64,000 bases of DNA. Source: Emmonsiellopsis sp. PD_33. Its lineage: Eukaryota; Ascomycota; Eurotiomycetes; Onygenales; Ajellomycetaceae. Below are positions 22,093-33,098 of this stretch, one piece after another. The position numbers were made by a program, and so were the translations under genes. Location: NCBI GenBank assembly GCA_032988165.1, contig JANTQF010000028.1, forward strand, positions 1 through 64,000, given 5' to 3'. Below the pieces are notes generated by a model that worked only from the letters and a program-made list of their open reading frames with translations, was not told where the DNA came from and searched no databases. How positions within the stretch are numbered: the stretch's first letter is position 1; each line of letters opens with the position of its first letter.

Positions 22093-23272
22093 ATGCTGTG
22101 GTATCTGCCTCGAAAATACCGGCCTCCGATCCTGTTCAAGATCTTACTCGTCTGTGAGCTTCCCGTCACGATCGCCCTCCTCGCCCTGTTCGGTATTGCT
22201 TCTCCAGATCTATATCGAACAAGACTCTGGCAAGATGGCGCAGACAACGGCTTCAACAGCTCGCCAGATCAGATGGTTTACGAGCTGGCAAATTACAGAC
22301 CCTATGATGTTCCTCACCAATGGAGCCAATTGTATGTCTTGCCGTTTGAACATTCATCCGTTATAGTTGAATATTAGAATGGTGATCTAACGAACCTGTC
22401 CATAACAGCCTAACAAACTTCAACCTCGTCATATCAGTGCTCAGCATGTTCTTCATGCTCGTGAAGGCACCACTATTTGTTCTGAATGTCTTCTACCCAC
22501 CGCTGTCAATAGTCATCCATACGGGCTTGACTGCGCTCTATCTGATTTCCGCGGTATTCCAAGCATCCCCAGATATGACCGACCCCGCGCACCCACAGCC
22601 AGGCGTGCCATGGTATCTCTCCAAGAACTGCAACGTTGCGAGGCGTCCCTCAAATGTCGGGTATTGCCAACAGGCTAAATCCGGGTTTGCCTGTACTGTG
22701 ATCATGCTGTATGTCCAACTTTTATCCCTAATATCATTCCCTTATCAATTCTCATGTCCCACTAACCCAATCTCCTTCCCCAAAACAGGGTAATATTTGC
22801 CGTCCATCTCGGCCTAGCAATCTTCTCCTGCTTCCCCACCGAAGAAACCCGCGAAAAGCAGCGCCAACGCCTCGCCCGCCGCATGACACTTGAAGACCTA
22901 AAGGATCTCAAATCCCCCACTTACCCAATGGCCCCAACGACTCCTGGAGGCACTGCGCTGCCACCCATGACACCAAGAACCACAGCTTTCAACCGCCTGG
23001 GCGGAACGACAGACCTTCCTCTTCGAAACCATTTCACCGTCCCTAAATCCCCCTCACCGCATCCGCCCCAGAATTTCAGCATCCCGTCGCCCCCACATAG
23101 CCCTTCGCCGCCCCTGGGTAATGGAATCCTGAATGGAATCGCGAATTCGAGTGCTGGGGAGAGCAGCTCATCTGCATCGGCATCACAATTGCAAAGCCAG
23201 ACGCAAGGGGGACAGACGCAAACGCAGATACCGATGTATTTCCCGCCGCCACCTAAGAAAGCGACGAAGTGA
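22093..23272 (+). CDS. Four-transmembrane protein of unknown function
   Basis: Exons 22093-22331, 22409-22708 and 22789-23272 join in frame to 340 aa (GTATGT donors, AACAG/ACAGG acceptors). Four hydrophobic segments are visible: FKILLVCELPVTIALLALFG, NLVISVLSMFFMLVKAPLFV, SIVIHTGLTALYLISAVF and ACTVIMLVIFAVHLGLAIF, the last built across the exon 2/3 junction. The loop before TM4 holds cysteines (NCNVARR, GYCQQAK). The C-terminal 130 residues are cytosolic-like, rich in proline, serine, threonine and glutamine. The topology is MARVEL-like, but I see no diagnostic motif. Such proteins are conserved in Eurotiomycetes without a known role. Confidence 0.8.
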
Positions 23273-24566
23273 AATTGCGAATTCGTTATATCAAAAGAAA
23301 GTTTCTGATCTTTTCCCCCTTTTTGCGCGAGGATATATTTATATGGATACCATTTTGTTTTTTTTTTCTTATTATTTAAATATGTCAACGTAAGGGATCA
23401 GGCGAGGATGGGATTACGCTCGGGGTGTTTTTATCTTTGGATTTTCCCTTTCACCCACGTTTCCTCCCCCGGCTTGTATGCCTTTGAAAGGAGGGAAGGG
23501 GTGAGGTGTTATAATTGGAGACATTCGCTTTGTTTCTTTCCTCTTACTTTTTTTCCTTTTTGTTTTAGGTAATAATTGATATCTTAAGCTATATAAAGCA
23601 TCTATATCTACCCTTTAATCAAATTTTGATCCTCGATGGTTTATATACGAGCATGCCAACTAATACAATGACCTGCCTACCTCCCTCCCTACCTAAAACT
23701 AGCCACCTACCCCCCCATCAGTTAGCTGTTACCAACATGACAGAAGTAGATCTATCTGTTCAACACATGCCCCAGAAAGGAAACAATGCTTTATTTAATC
23801 ATCGCAAGTTTTTCCATAGCTGTGGTATTATATATAGAGAAGACTAACCACCCGAACACTTATTTAGCCCCATATAACGCGCCATTGGGGAAAGAAATAA
23901 ATTACTGAAAGTCAGAAACGTTGACCTAAATCGTGATGACTTTACATATGTATTTATCTGTCCTCCGGAGGTGGATGACCGTGCATGAGCTGACAGGGAT
24001 ATCTGGCCCCGCGCCCCGCGCCCCCGCCCTTCCCCCGCCCTTCCCTCGCAAGAAAAGAAGAGAAAAGAAAAGAAAAGAAGAGAAGAGAAGAGAAAAGAAA
24101 AGAAAAGAAAAGAAAGAAATAGAGATGAAGAATCAATAGGGCTGCAGACTTATTATTTGCTATCTGCTATTTACGTTTATAGGATGTACGATTTAAAAAA
24201 ATCTGCAAAGCATATTGTTCTGGTAATGATTTTTCATTTGATTTCTTGTATTTCACTCCAAACGATGACATGATGATCGCTATACCAAAATACCAAAAAT
24301 TAAAAAGGGGCGGTATGAACGATAGAATAAATAAGGAATAAGAGGGTTGGGGGAAAAGGAGAAAAGGAAAGAAGGGGTATTGTACTGTACGGGAGGGTAA
24401 GCAGGAAGACGTAGAACGCATACAAAAACACGACGAGGGGAATATACAACTAGAAAGCGCTAGGATGTAGAAGGGAAAAGAAAGACATGCATCGCAAAAA
24501 ATGAAATAGTAACAAAGAAAGGGAATAAAAAGGGGGATATAGAAAGGGTTGAATATCCAAGGCCAT
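23273..24566. other. Convergent intergenic region with low-complexity tracts
   Basis: It separates the 3' ends of the tetraspan gene and CCC2. It contains T-rich runs near 23,360 and 23,550 and the purine tract listed separately. No gene is seen. Confidence 0.5.
24047..24125 (+). repeat. Purine-only microsatellite (AAAAG/AAGAG)
   Basis: About 75 consecutive A/G bases, made of AAAAG and AGAAG units. It is a homopurine tract. Confidence 0.9.
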
Positions 24567-27500
24567 TCAAACAGCAGCGGGTTCAACGGTCCTCAACGGC
24601 ACGTACCCTTCATCTTCCGTAGGATGATGCGCTCCCCTTCCCCTTCCTCCCCTAATCTTCCCCACGGCCTCTGAACCCACACCCATCAGCCATGTAAACG
24701 TCATCCGCGCCCTACTCCTCCGCTCATGCGTAAACGGACTCTTCTTCCACCACGACCCACGCCCACTACCTCCTAGCCCACTAGTATCAATCAAGCCCAG
24801 GTCAGCTTCACGCTCTAGCCTCGCCACGCCTAGCCATCTAGGCCGTTTCCAGAACTTCAACAGTAGACTGCTAACTACCACGCTGACGCTGGAGGCAGCC
24901 ATAGCTGCACCTGCAGCCATGGGATGCAATGAGAGCCCTCCGAAGGGGAGGAACAGGCCCATGGCGAATGGTAGGCCTATGGCGTTGTACATGCATGCCC
25001 ACAGCAGGTTGAGTCTGATACGGTTGAAGATGGAGCGCGCAAGGAGGAGACTTGCTGGGACGGAGAGGAGGTCGTCAGGTCGCATAAGCACGATATCAGC
25101 TGCTTCGATCGCGACGTCTGTGCCCGAGGCGAGCGCGATGCCGACGGAGGCGGTGGCCAGGGCGGGGGAGTCGTTGATGCCGTCACCAACCATGGCGACG
25201 ATGGTGGATGAATCATTTTGTAGGTCAGCGATGATGGTTTGTTTCTCGGATGGGTTGACGGAGGCGTGGATGGAGGTCGTGGGGATGCCGACGGCGGTAG
25301 CTACGGCGATGGCGGTTGAGTGGGAGTCGCCGGTTATTAGGGAGGTGGTGAGCCCCATGCGGTGCAAGGCGGCCACGGCGGCGGTTGCAGTTGGTTTTAC
25401 AGTGTCTTGCAGGCTGATGGTGCCTGCGTATTTGTCGTCGACGGCGACATGGATTAGAGTTGAGGCAGCGAGGGTTTCTTGGAATTTGGAGGGTTTGGAA
25501 GAGGGGTGGGTGTCTGGGTCGGCTGATTCAGGGACCGTTATGCCCCTGGAGTTAAGGAAACGTGCATTGCCGACTAGGACGCGGTATCGTACGCGTTCGA
25601 CGTTTGAAGTAGGCTCGACAACGGCTGAAATCCCTTTCCCGATAGAGGCTTCGAAATCGGCCACAACGCCATCGAGGGGATCATCTTCTAGCGCACCGAC
25701 TTCACTCCTTGCCTTTGAAAGGATGGCTTTACCAATCGGGTGTTCACTAGTCATTTCAGCGAGCCCAACGATTAACCAAAAGAGACGCCGCCGCCAATCG
25801 TTGGATGTCCACGCTGATTCGATCTTAGTTTCGGCGACGCTCATTTTACCCATTGTTAATGTCCCAGTTTTGTCGAACACGACGTGATTTATTTTGGTTG
25901 CCGCTTCCAAGGCCGCACCCCCTTTCACTAAAATGCCGTGTTCAGCGCCAACACCGGTTCCCACCATGACGGCGGTGGGTGTGCTGAGTCCTAGCGCACA
26001 GGGACAGGCAAAAACAACCACGGATATGCAAAGTTTCAAGCATACCATGAACGTTCCACCGCTCCCTTCAGCCAGGAATATTTTAGGCGGATTAGGAAGG
26101 ATATGGCTCAGGATCATCCAGCCGAAGAACGTGACAAGTCCTAGGGTTATAATTGCTGGAACGAAATAACCAGCAACAATATCAGCCATTCTTTGGATAG
26201 GAGCTCGGCTTGTCTGTGCATCTTGGACTAGTTTGACTATCTGGCTCAGCTGTGTATCTCGACCAGCTCTTGTAACACGGAAGTCAACCCAGCCGACACC
26301 GTTTACGGTTCCAGCCATGACCTGCTGGTTTCTCCTCTTGCGAATGGGAACTGCTTCGCCAGAAATCATACTTTCGTCAACGTAGCTCTCGCCTCGAATA
26401 ACCGTGCCGTCTGCTGGGACCTTATCGCCTGGGCGCAGACAGACAATATCACCGACCTGAATCAGTTCGGTGGGAATTGTCTTCTGCCCAGTGGCAGTAG
26501 AAGTAGGTGCCTTATCATCTACTGGGTCTTCGGTACCCCAGCCTTCAGCAATTTTTTCAGCCGCAATGGGGTCATCGTATATTGTCGCCATAGATGGAGC
26601 TAGAGACATCAACCGCGACAGTGCTCGAGATGTTTGGCCCTTCGCGCGATTCTCCAACCAGCGGCCCAATGTGATAAAGGTGATAAGCATGGTGCTTGTT
26701 TCAAAAACAGTATTTGGCCGGGAATGGGGCTTGAAAAATATCGATACTAGAATTGCGAGAATGCTGAAAAAGAATGCAGCTGAGGTACCCAGCATAACCA
26801 ACACATCCATAGTCGGGGAGCCGTGCCTTAACGATTTAAATGAGGACACGTAGAAACGCATACCGATACCAAATTGAACTGGAATGGTCATAAGCAAGCA
26901 GAGGATATCTCCAGTAAACAACCCAGGAATAAGCTCAAATCTTCCAATGTCAAGGAATGGAACGAACATTGGAAAGACCATGCTGATCAGCATCACTGGG
27001 AGCGCAAACGAAAAAGAAAACCAGAACGCTTTGCGCCATTCTTGGATCTCCTTAGTCTTGGCGAGGGATTCAAGCTGAGCGTTGTTGTCATCGGATTCAG
27101 CTAACAGCGCATTGTACCCTGCTTTTTCAATGACATCGACTAGTCCACGAATACCAATTTGTGAGGGCGCGTAGGTGACCGACGCGCGGGAGTTGGAGAT
27201 TTTGACAGTCGCAGATATAACGCCAGCTGTCTCGGAAAGGATGTTTTCTAGATTGATGGCAGCGTTGGCGTCTGATAAGCCATAAATAGTGAACGACAGT
27301 GATGCTGATGTATCAGACTGGAGTGATCTGTCTGCTTGGGAGGACAGAATTTGGGCATCAAAACCAGCGTCTTCGATTAATTCGCCGATCTTTGCTGCGG
27401 GAAGTATAGAGGGATCATGGACCGCTATCGCGCGTTCCGCGAGGAGGCTAATATTGAATCGTACCAAGCCGGGTTGTCCTTTGACTGCATTCTCGACAGA

Positions 27501-28214
27501 TGAAGTGCATGCTCCGCAGGTCATGCCTTCAATCGCCACAGTAGTGGTTACCTGGCTTGGTTTCGTTTTTGATGCACCCTTTTCCCGCGACTTGGCGGAC
27601 TTGGGTGTTGGCGTTTTAGTTTCCAGGACTTTGGCGTCAAATCCACGGTCTTCGATGATTTCCGCGATTTTCTCGGGTGAGATTATGGACACATTGTGTT
27701 CTACCACTGCGCGTTCTGACAGTAATGATACTGTTACCGAACTGACACCAGGTACGTCCGCCAACCCCCCCTCCACTGCAGACGTGCAGGCGCCGCAAGT
27801 CATACCTCCAACTTCAAGAGTTGTAGTTGATATCGAAGGCTCATGAGGCTCGATATCGAGAGAATCCAAATCATCCTCCTCGTCGTCCCAGGATGGCCTT
27901 TGGGGTAAATCCGTCGTCAAAACCTTCGCATCAAACCCACGATCTTCTATCATCTCTGCGACAGTGTCCGCCGACAAAACCGTAGGATCATGGTATACCA
28001 CCGCCCGACCCATAACCAGACTGACGGAGACATTCCCCGCACCCTCCACGTCCTTGAACGCTGACTCCACGGCGGAAGTGCATGCGCCACAAGTCATCCC
28101 ATCCACCTTGAGGGTTGTTGTAGCCATATGGGCGGGGGTTACGAGGGTCCCAGACCCTTGTTCGGGATCTTCTTTCTGAAGGAGCGGCGCGGAAGAGGAC
28201 GCCATGGTGGACAT
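24567..28214 (-). CDS. CCC2: P1B-type copper-transporting ATPase (Ccc2 / Menkes-Wilson type)
   Basis: A single exon of 1215 aa from ATG 28214. This pump loads Cu(I) from the Atx1 chaperone into the secretory pathway for multicopper oxidases. Three N-terminal HMA domains carry GMTCGAC (residues about 39-45, 140 and 229). A fourth HMA-like repeat (FTIYGLSDANAAINLENIL, about 305) has lost its cysteines. Then come the membrane helices, the phosphatase motif SGEAVP, the ion-binding FACPCALGLSTPTA, the phosphorylation site DKTGTLTMG, SEHPIGKAI with the P1B histidine, and GDGINDSPALA. A serine/arginine-rich C-terminal tail follows the last helix. CPC and SEHP make copper the likely substrate. The minus strand of this gene gives a 322-codon antisense open frame that I do not regard as a gene. 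Confidence 0.97.
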   Translation of the reverse strand: MSTMASSSAPLLQKEDPEQGSGTLVTPAHMATTTLKVDGMTCGACTSAVESAFKDVEGAGNVSVSLVMGRAVVYHDPTVLSADTVAEMIEDRGFDAKVLTTDLPQRPSWDDEEDDLDSLDIEPHEPSISTTTLEVGGMTCGACTSAVEGGLADVPGVSSVTVSLLSERAVVEHNVSIISPEKIAEIIEDRGFDAKVLETKTPTPKSAKSREKGASKTKPSQVTTTVAIEGMTCGACTSSVENAVKGQPGLVRFNISLLAERAIAVHDPSILPAAKIGELIEDAGFDAQILSSQADRSLQSDTSASLSFTIYGLSDANAAINLENILSETAGVISATVKISNSRASVTYAPSQIGIRGLVDVIEKAGYNALLAESDDNNAQLESLAKTKEIQEWRKAFWFSFSFALPVMLISMVFPMFVPFLDIGRFELIPGLFTGDILCLLMTIPVQFGIGMRFYVSSFKSLRHGSPTMDVLVMLGTSAAFFFSILAILVSIFFKPHSRPNTVFETSTMLITFITLGRWLENRAKGQTSRALSRLMSLAPSMATIYDDPIAAEKIAEGWGTEDPVDDKAPTSTATGQKTIPTELIQVGDIVCLRPGDKVPADGTVIRGESYVDESMISGEAVPIRKRRNQQVMAGTVNGVGWVDFRVTRAGRDTQLSQIVKLVQDAQTSRAPIQRMADIVAGYFVPAIITLGLVTFFGWMILSHILPNPPKIFLAEGSGGTFMVCLKLCISVVVFACPCALGLSTPTAVMVGTGVGAEHGILVKGGAALEAATKINHVVFDKTGTLTMGKMSVAETKIESAWTSNDWRRRLFWLIVGLAEMTSEHPIGKAILSKARSEVGALEDDPLDGVVADFEASIGKGISAVVEPTSNVERVRYRVLVGNARFLNSRGITVPESADPDTHPSSKPSKFQETLAASTLIHVAVDDKYAGTISLQDTVKPTATAAVAALHRMGLTTSLITGDSHSTAIAVATAVGIPTTSIHASVNPSEKQTIIADLQNDSSTIVAMVGDGINDSPALATASVGIALASGTDVAIEAADIVLMRPDDLLSVPASLLLARSIFNRIRLNLLWACMYNAIGLPFAMGLFLPFGGLSLHPMAAGAAMAASSVSVVVSSLLLKFWKRPRWLGVARLEREADLGLIDTSGLGGSGRGSWWKKSPFTHERRSRARMTFTWLMGVGSEAVGKIRGGRGRGAHHPTEDEGYVPLRTVEPAAV

Positions 28215-29228
28215 CAATCAACAAGTCGAGTTTTCGCCCGTAGTTTGCGGATGTCAGTGGTAGAGGACTAATTCATATCGACGGGCGGACTGGCGTTTCG
28301 CAGAGTGTTTCGCAGGAGACATTCGGGCGCAAGGGCTGAGGGGCGTATTATTGTTTCATATCGAGACGCTGGTTACACAAGGAAATGCGCGGTCAGCGGT
28401 CTGCCGTAGTCGGGGATGGTCCAGGAAAACACGAAGGCCAGCTTCTAGGGATCGCAACGAGAGGAGAGGTGGCCAGAGAGAGAATGCGGGAGGAGGAATT
28501 AATTAATCAGAGGCATCAGACAGGCGACCTGGGCTGTCCAGGCTCAAAACGGACTAGCGCGTGGGGCTCGGCAGCTGCGGAATCACCGGTACCGCCGTAA
28601 CATACCGTGTATCGCCAGTACGACATGTATTTGATGACTGGATGTCCAGTCGAGACCGACAGGGAACTGTGATGACCGGGTGTTCGAGGATGCTTATGCT
28701 GCGTACGGAGTACAATGCGTAGCAATGATCGCATGGGATTCGGGAACCAAGAAACACGGTGCGGAAAGGCGTTAGTTTGATCAGCTATTGCGTCAGTCTG
28801 ATCTTGCCCAGCTCTAACTACAAAAAGAAAAGGAAAAGGAAAAAGAAAACGAACGCCAAGTAGGGAACTAGTTATGGTTTGTAGATCAATAGTAGAGACT
28901 TGCCAAGTATTTCTTGCCTTGCTTCGCAGATAGTAGTAATTCACTTCAGAAGCCTCAAAGACTCCAAACTGCAGACAATAACTATTCTTGTGAGAACCTA
29001 GTTGGCTGTCTCATGTGATCTGTTCAAGTGAAGCCTTCTTCCCCCTTCTCTGGCATCTTCTCAAGTCGGAGCTTTGTTTTCACTTCCATTCCGCGAAAAA
29101 CCTTCATTTCAGGACTCCTTTCAACATACACACTATGTGACTTTGCAGGATATGTATCTGCTGAAAAATCTCTCAATAGGATCATATCTGGCTACTTGGA
29201 CGACCTTCAGACCCCTTGTGCTAATGAC
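28215..29228. other. Divergent intergenic region, CCC2 / HNH_2 gene
   Basis: It holds the promoters of both genes. The open frame feeding into the HNH gene from 29,028 starts with a GTG, not an ATG, so I leave it in the leader. No other gene is seen. Confidence 0.45.
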
Positions 29229-30476
29229 ATGGCTAGCTCTAGCTCGGTTTCCGGCCAACCCGTAGGCTTGGTTGGTCTTGGGCAAGGAGAGGAAAATAAA
29301 CTGTCTGTCAACCCAGAGTTTGAAGATGATAAGAGACTTCAACTTCTCCAGACTCTTGAGGACTTGGCTCTCAATCATAAATGGCCGAGGGAGGTTTGGG
29401 CCTGTTTCTGGTTGAGTGATGTGGAAATGTTAGAGGAGCGGGTGGAGGGCCTTAAGACCACGGATAGTAATACTATCTATATCTCGGGGATTGAGGCGAT
29501 AGTGGCTCAAGGGGAAGTTGCAAAGAAATGTTCGTTCCCATTCTCCAAGGGAGTTAGGCTATATTTGTCAATTTGCTCACCTTCTATTGGACCAGGGCTG
29601 CAATTGGAGAGAGGACGTGCTTCTCGACCTGGGACTTCCGGTCAAACGACTCCGATGGCAGCATCTCCTCTTCGCCAGGCGGAATCTCTAACAGGTCCTC
29701 CTCGGAAAAGGAAACGCCTTGACGATTCCAGCCCGTCGCCTCCTTCATCACCCGACAAGCGGTCGAAAGAAGCCAAAGAAGGAGTATGTTTATATCCACA
29801 ATTGGTTCCATATGTTTTACTGAGTGACCTTTAGTGCCTCGATCGAGACCGTGAAACCTGCGTCATCACAAAAGCTGGTGATCCGCATGTAGCCCATATA
29901 TTTCCATTTTCCATGCGACGATTTCAAGATACACCCCTTGACGATGCTGTCGCAGCCCCTTGGAACGTGTTGAAGCTATTCTGGACGGAAACTCGAATCC
30001 GTTCCTGGTATAATGCCATCACTACATCTGCCAGGACTGAAAGTGTCGAGAGTCTTCTTTCTCTGGCCCCATCCGTCCAGGACTATCAGGGAAAGGCATA
30101 TTTCGACCTTCAACCGAGGGAACTCTCAGCAGACAAGAAACGCTTGACAGTGGGTTTCTATTGGATGCGTCGGATGACGGATCTGCCAAAAAGGGTCAGT
30201 CTTCTGAGGAAACCAGATATGCGAAACGACCTGGACATGGGCGGCGATGTTAGTAAGCCCGTCAAGCTATGGAACGTTGGAAGCGAGCGGAAAATATGCT
30301 CTGGGGATGAGATCACCTTTGAAACAAGAGATCTGGAAAATTTACCATTGCCGTCGCGGGAACTCCTCGATATGCAATGGGTTTTGCAACGATTGTCGGC
30401 ACTGGCGGGTGCCGCAGATGTGGAAGACGATATCGAAAGTGCCAGTGATGATGAGGATATCAAGGCCTACTACTAG
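29229..30476 (+). CDS. HNH_2-domain protein (HNH endonuclease fold)
   Basis: Exons 29229-29783 and 29835-30476 give 398 aa; the 51-nt intron has GTATGT and TTTAG. The start is the first in-frame ATG. The N-terminal half has a predicted helical region (RLQLLQTLEDLALNHKWP) and a basic serine-rich linker with a nuclear-signal-like PPRKRKRLDD. Right after the splice site comes DRDRETCVITKAGDPHVAHI, the signature of the fungal HNH_2 family: a cysteine plus the AHI histidine pair that binds metal. The C-terminus is acidic (DDIESASDDED). These proteins are multicopy in many Eurotiomycetes; none has a well-defined role known to me. Whether it is an active nuclease is open. Confidence 0.82.
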
Positions 30477-31030
30477 CCTAGCCTGAATAGAAGGGAACTT
30501 GCCATGCGATATTCTCTGACAGAATTGAAACCATTCCTGTAGTACTCCTAACTAGTAACTTCTGAGTTGCTACGATATTTTTATTAGAGCCTGAGAATCA
30601 ACGTCTAATCAAACAAATACTCAATAGTCAATGAATTTCACATGGGAGGCTGATGGAAATAGCAAAAGCAATGTGATACCTGAAAGGTGGACTAAACCTA
30701 ATCAGGGAGGGGCTAACCTGTTTCGGGTTGGCGTGGACCAGGCCCCAGGAACCACTGCCGCAGCCTGTTGACCTCATCATCACTCGTTATGTTGACTGAG
30801 ATGCTGCTAAAGAACACTTCCGAAGCTGAAGCGTATCTATTTCTATAGGCATAGCCTGATTGCTGTTATATTCCACTGTTAGTTAGACTGTGCGTGAGTT
30901 AACCCCAAACCGCGATTTGGAAACCAATGACTAACTATATCGACAGGCGGGGGAACGAACAGACACCACTTTGTTGCGCAACAGGAATCTAGCATACCTC
31001 TACCTCCAAATAAATAGCTTTCTGATACCC
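30477..31030. other. Intergenic, HNH_2 gene to CSN7
   Basis: 3' UTR of the HNH_2 gene and promoter of CSN7. Nothing else is recognised. Confidence 0.45.
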
Positions 31031-32136
31031 ATGGAGAAGACTCATTCTCGAGCTCTCGAAGCTCTTCAACCTTATGTTCATCTCGCAAAGACATCCTCCA
31101 CGTCAACGCCCCGATACATAAAAGACCTCATTAACAGGGCCACCGCGGCTCCAAACACATTCGTCTTCGCGGAACTTCTCGAAACCCCAGCCGTCCAGGC
31201 CTTGCGCTCTCCAGATACCCCCGATGAATATAGAGCCTACTTCTTTCTCCTAGAGATATTTGCCTGGGGAACATGGGAGGAGTATCAATGTGAGCATATA
31301 CACGACCCAACCCCCGCTCTCACCTCCTAGCATTCTATACCATCAACCAATATCAAGTCCATATAAACATAGCTAACCCCATCCCCATAACCCCAGCAAC
31401 TCCCAACCTCCCCCCCCTAAACGACCAACAATCCGAAAAGCTACGCCTCCTCTCCCTCCTCACCCTCTCAACAACCCACAACCCGCTCACCTACACCATC
31501 GCCATGAAATCCCTCTCCCTCGCCAACCACGCTGCCCTCGAATCCCTCGTCACAAAAGCCATCTACTCCTCCCTAATAACCGCCCGCATCTCCCCCACCA
31601 CCACTCCCCCCATCATCCACGTGACATCCACCGCCCCGCTCCGCGACATCCGGCCCCAAACAATCCCCACCATGATCTCCATCCTGACCGAATGGCAGAG
31701 CCGATGCGGCGGTGTCACTGGGGGCATAGAGGCGGAAATCGCCAAGATAAAATCCGACGCAGAAAAGCGGAGAGCCAAGGAGAAGGATCGCGCGGAGCGT
31801 GTCGAGCGGAGTATTAAGGGGTGGAATGGCGATGATGATGAATCCTCCGGCGGCGGCGGCAGTGGTGCTGGCGGTTCCGGCGCGGGTTCCGGGGCTGGCG
31901 CTGGTTCCAAACACTCGTTGCCGTTCCCCGGGAGTGGACGGGGCCCTAGTCTTCGCTCCCATTTTTCTAGTGGATTCAGTGGTTCCAGCGGGAATAAACG
32001 CGACCTGGGTGACTATGGTGATGAAGCTAGGTATGCGGGTTATGATGGGGGTAGTATGGATATTGACGAGGGTCTTGGTGGGACTGGTGGTGCGACGAGG
32101 CATGCGAAGCGGCTGTTGGCCTTGGGTGGTCGATAG
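31031..32136 (+). CDS. CSN7: COP9 signalosome subunit 7 (PCI domain)
   Basis: Exons 31031-31289 and 31397-32136 give 332 aa. The signalosome removes Nedd8 from cullins; in Aspergillus it governs development and light responses. The PCI region spans about residues 1-200: ALEALQPYVHL, NTFVFAELLETPAVQAL, the family hallmark EIFAWGTWEEY at the splice site, KLRLLSLLTLS, and LVTKAIYSSLITARI. It is followed by a coiled coil (EAEIAKIKSDAEKRRAKEK) and a glycine/serine-rich tail (GGGGSGAGGSGAGSG). An in-frame extension exists upstream, but the ATG at 31031 (MEKTHSRALEAL) matches the family start. The intron is 107 nt. Confidence 0.92.
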
Positions 32137-33098
32137 GTAGATGTGGTTGATGCCATGCTTGTCTGTTGCTTCACTTTACGCACATTAGATGTTTACATGG
32201 GGCATGGGGGTTTTAGAAGAAGGTTGTTTGGAAACGGTGTCCCTACCATTGAAAGATGGATGGGGAGTATTCACGATAAATTCTCATGAAATGACTTGCT
32301 TCTATTTGTTTGTTTATGGTTTCTAGCTTTACATATGTGGTTGATATGGTATCGTGGATAACACATTATGGAGGGAAGAGCACATGCTAAATAATTATTT
32401 ACATGAAGATTTTCTTTCCTCCTTCTTGATTGCCTATGTGCTAGGTAGGGCATGAAGAGCCGGCTGGGTGCATCCGCACGAATATGGTATGCATAATCTA
32501 GGCGCGGAGCCGTGAGCTATCGAATTACGTCTTGCTCCCCCACTACCACTATGGGACCGTCGAAATCGAAGCTGGAATAGATACTAATAACAGTCCAGTA
32601 TTCACTTGGCTCACAAATTTTGGAAACAAATCGTATCTCTACTAATATGACCATTACATGCATTAACTACCATCGGGGATATCCAGCAACGGAAAAGGAA
32701 AATAAAATAAAAAAGAAATGGGCCTGCACTTGAAAGAAAAAAAAAGGGGGGGGAGGGCATATATGGCCCAGATGGCGTCGATTATGGGAGGGGGAACCGG
32801 AGGAAAAATGCGGATAGACAGGAAGAAGAAAGGCACTGCAAGCGCACAACCACGGAACACCGAAACGCCGTTGCTCAGAGATAGCAAAAAGCGCAAGCCA
32901 AGGAAGCGATTATAGGAAATGGGCGCCGCCGTTACGCCAGTGTGAATGCTCTTTCCCGACAGATAAATATGGTCCTCTTCGTCGGAATGCTGGCGGAGGA
33001 CGGAAGGGAAAAAGACAGGAAATTACGGAAGAGACGAGAAGAGTATGACTTAGGAAAGGGGAAAAGGCCGTATAAAATCACAGGAGCATGAAAACACC
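32137..33098. other. Convergent 3' intergenic region
   Basis: Between the CSN7 and RAX1 3' ends. A purine-rich stretch with runs of A and G lies at 32,690-32,760. No gene is supported. Confidence 0.5.

Noticed and set aside
24919..25887. 322-codon plus-strand open frame over CCC2
   Set aside because: It is antisense to highly conserved ATPase motifs, with no family resemblance of its own.
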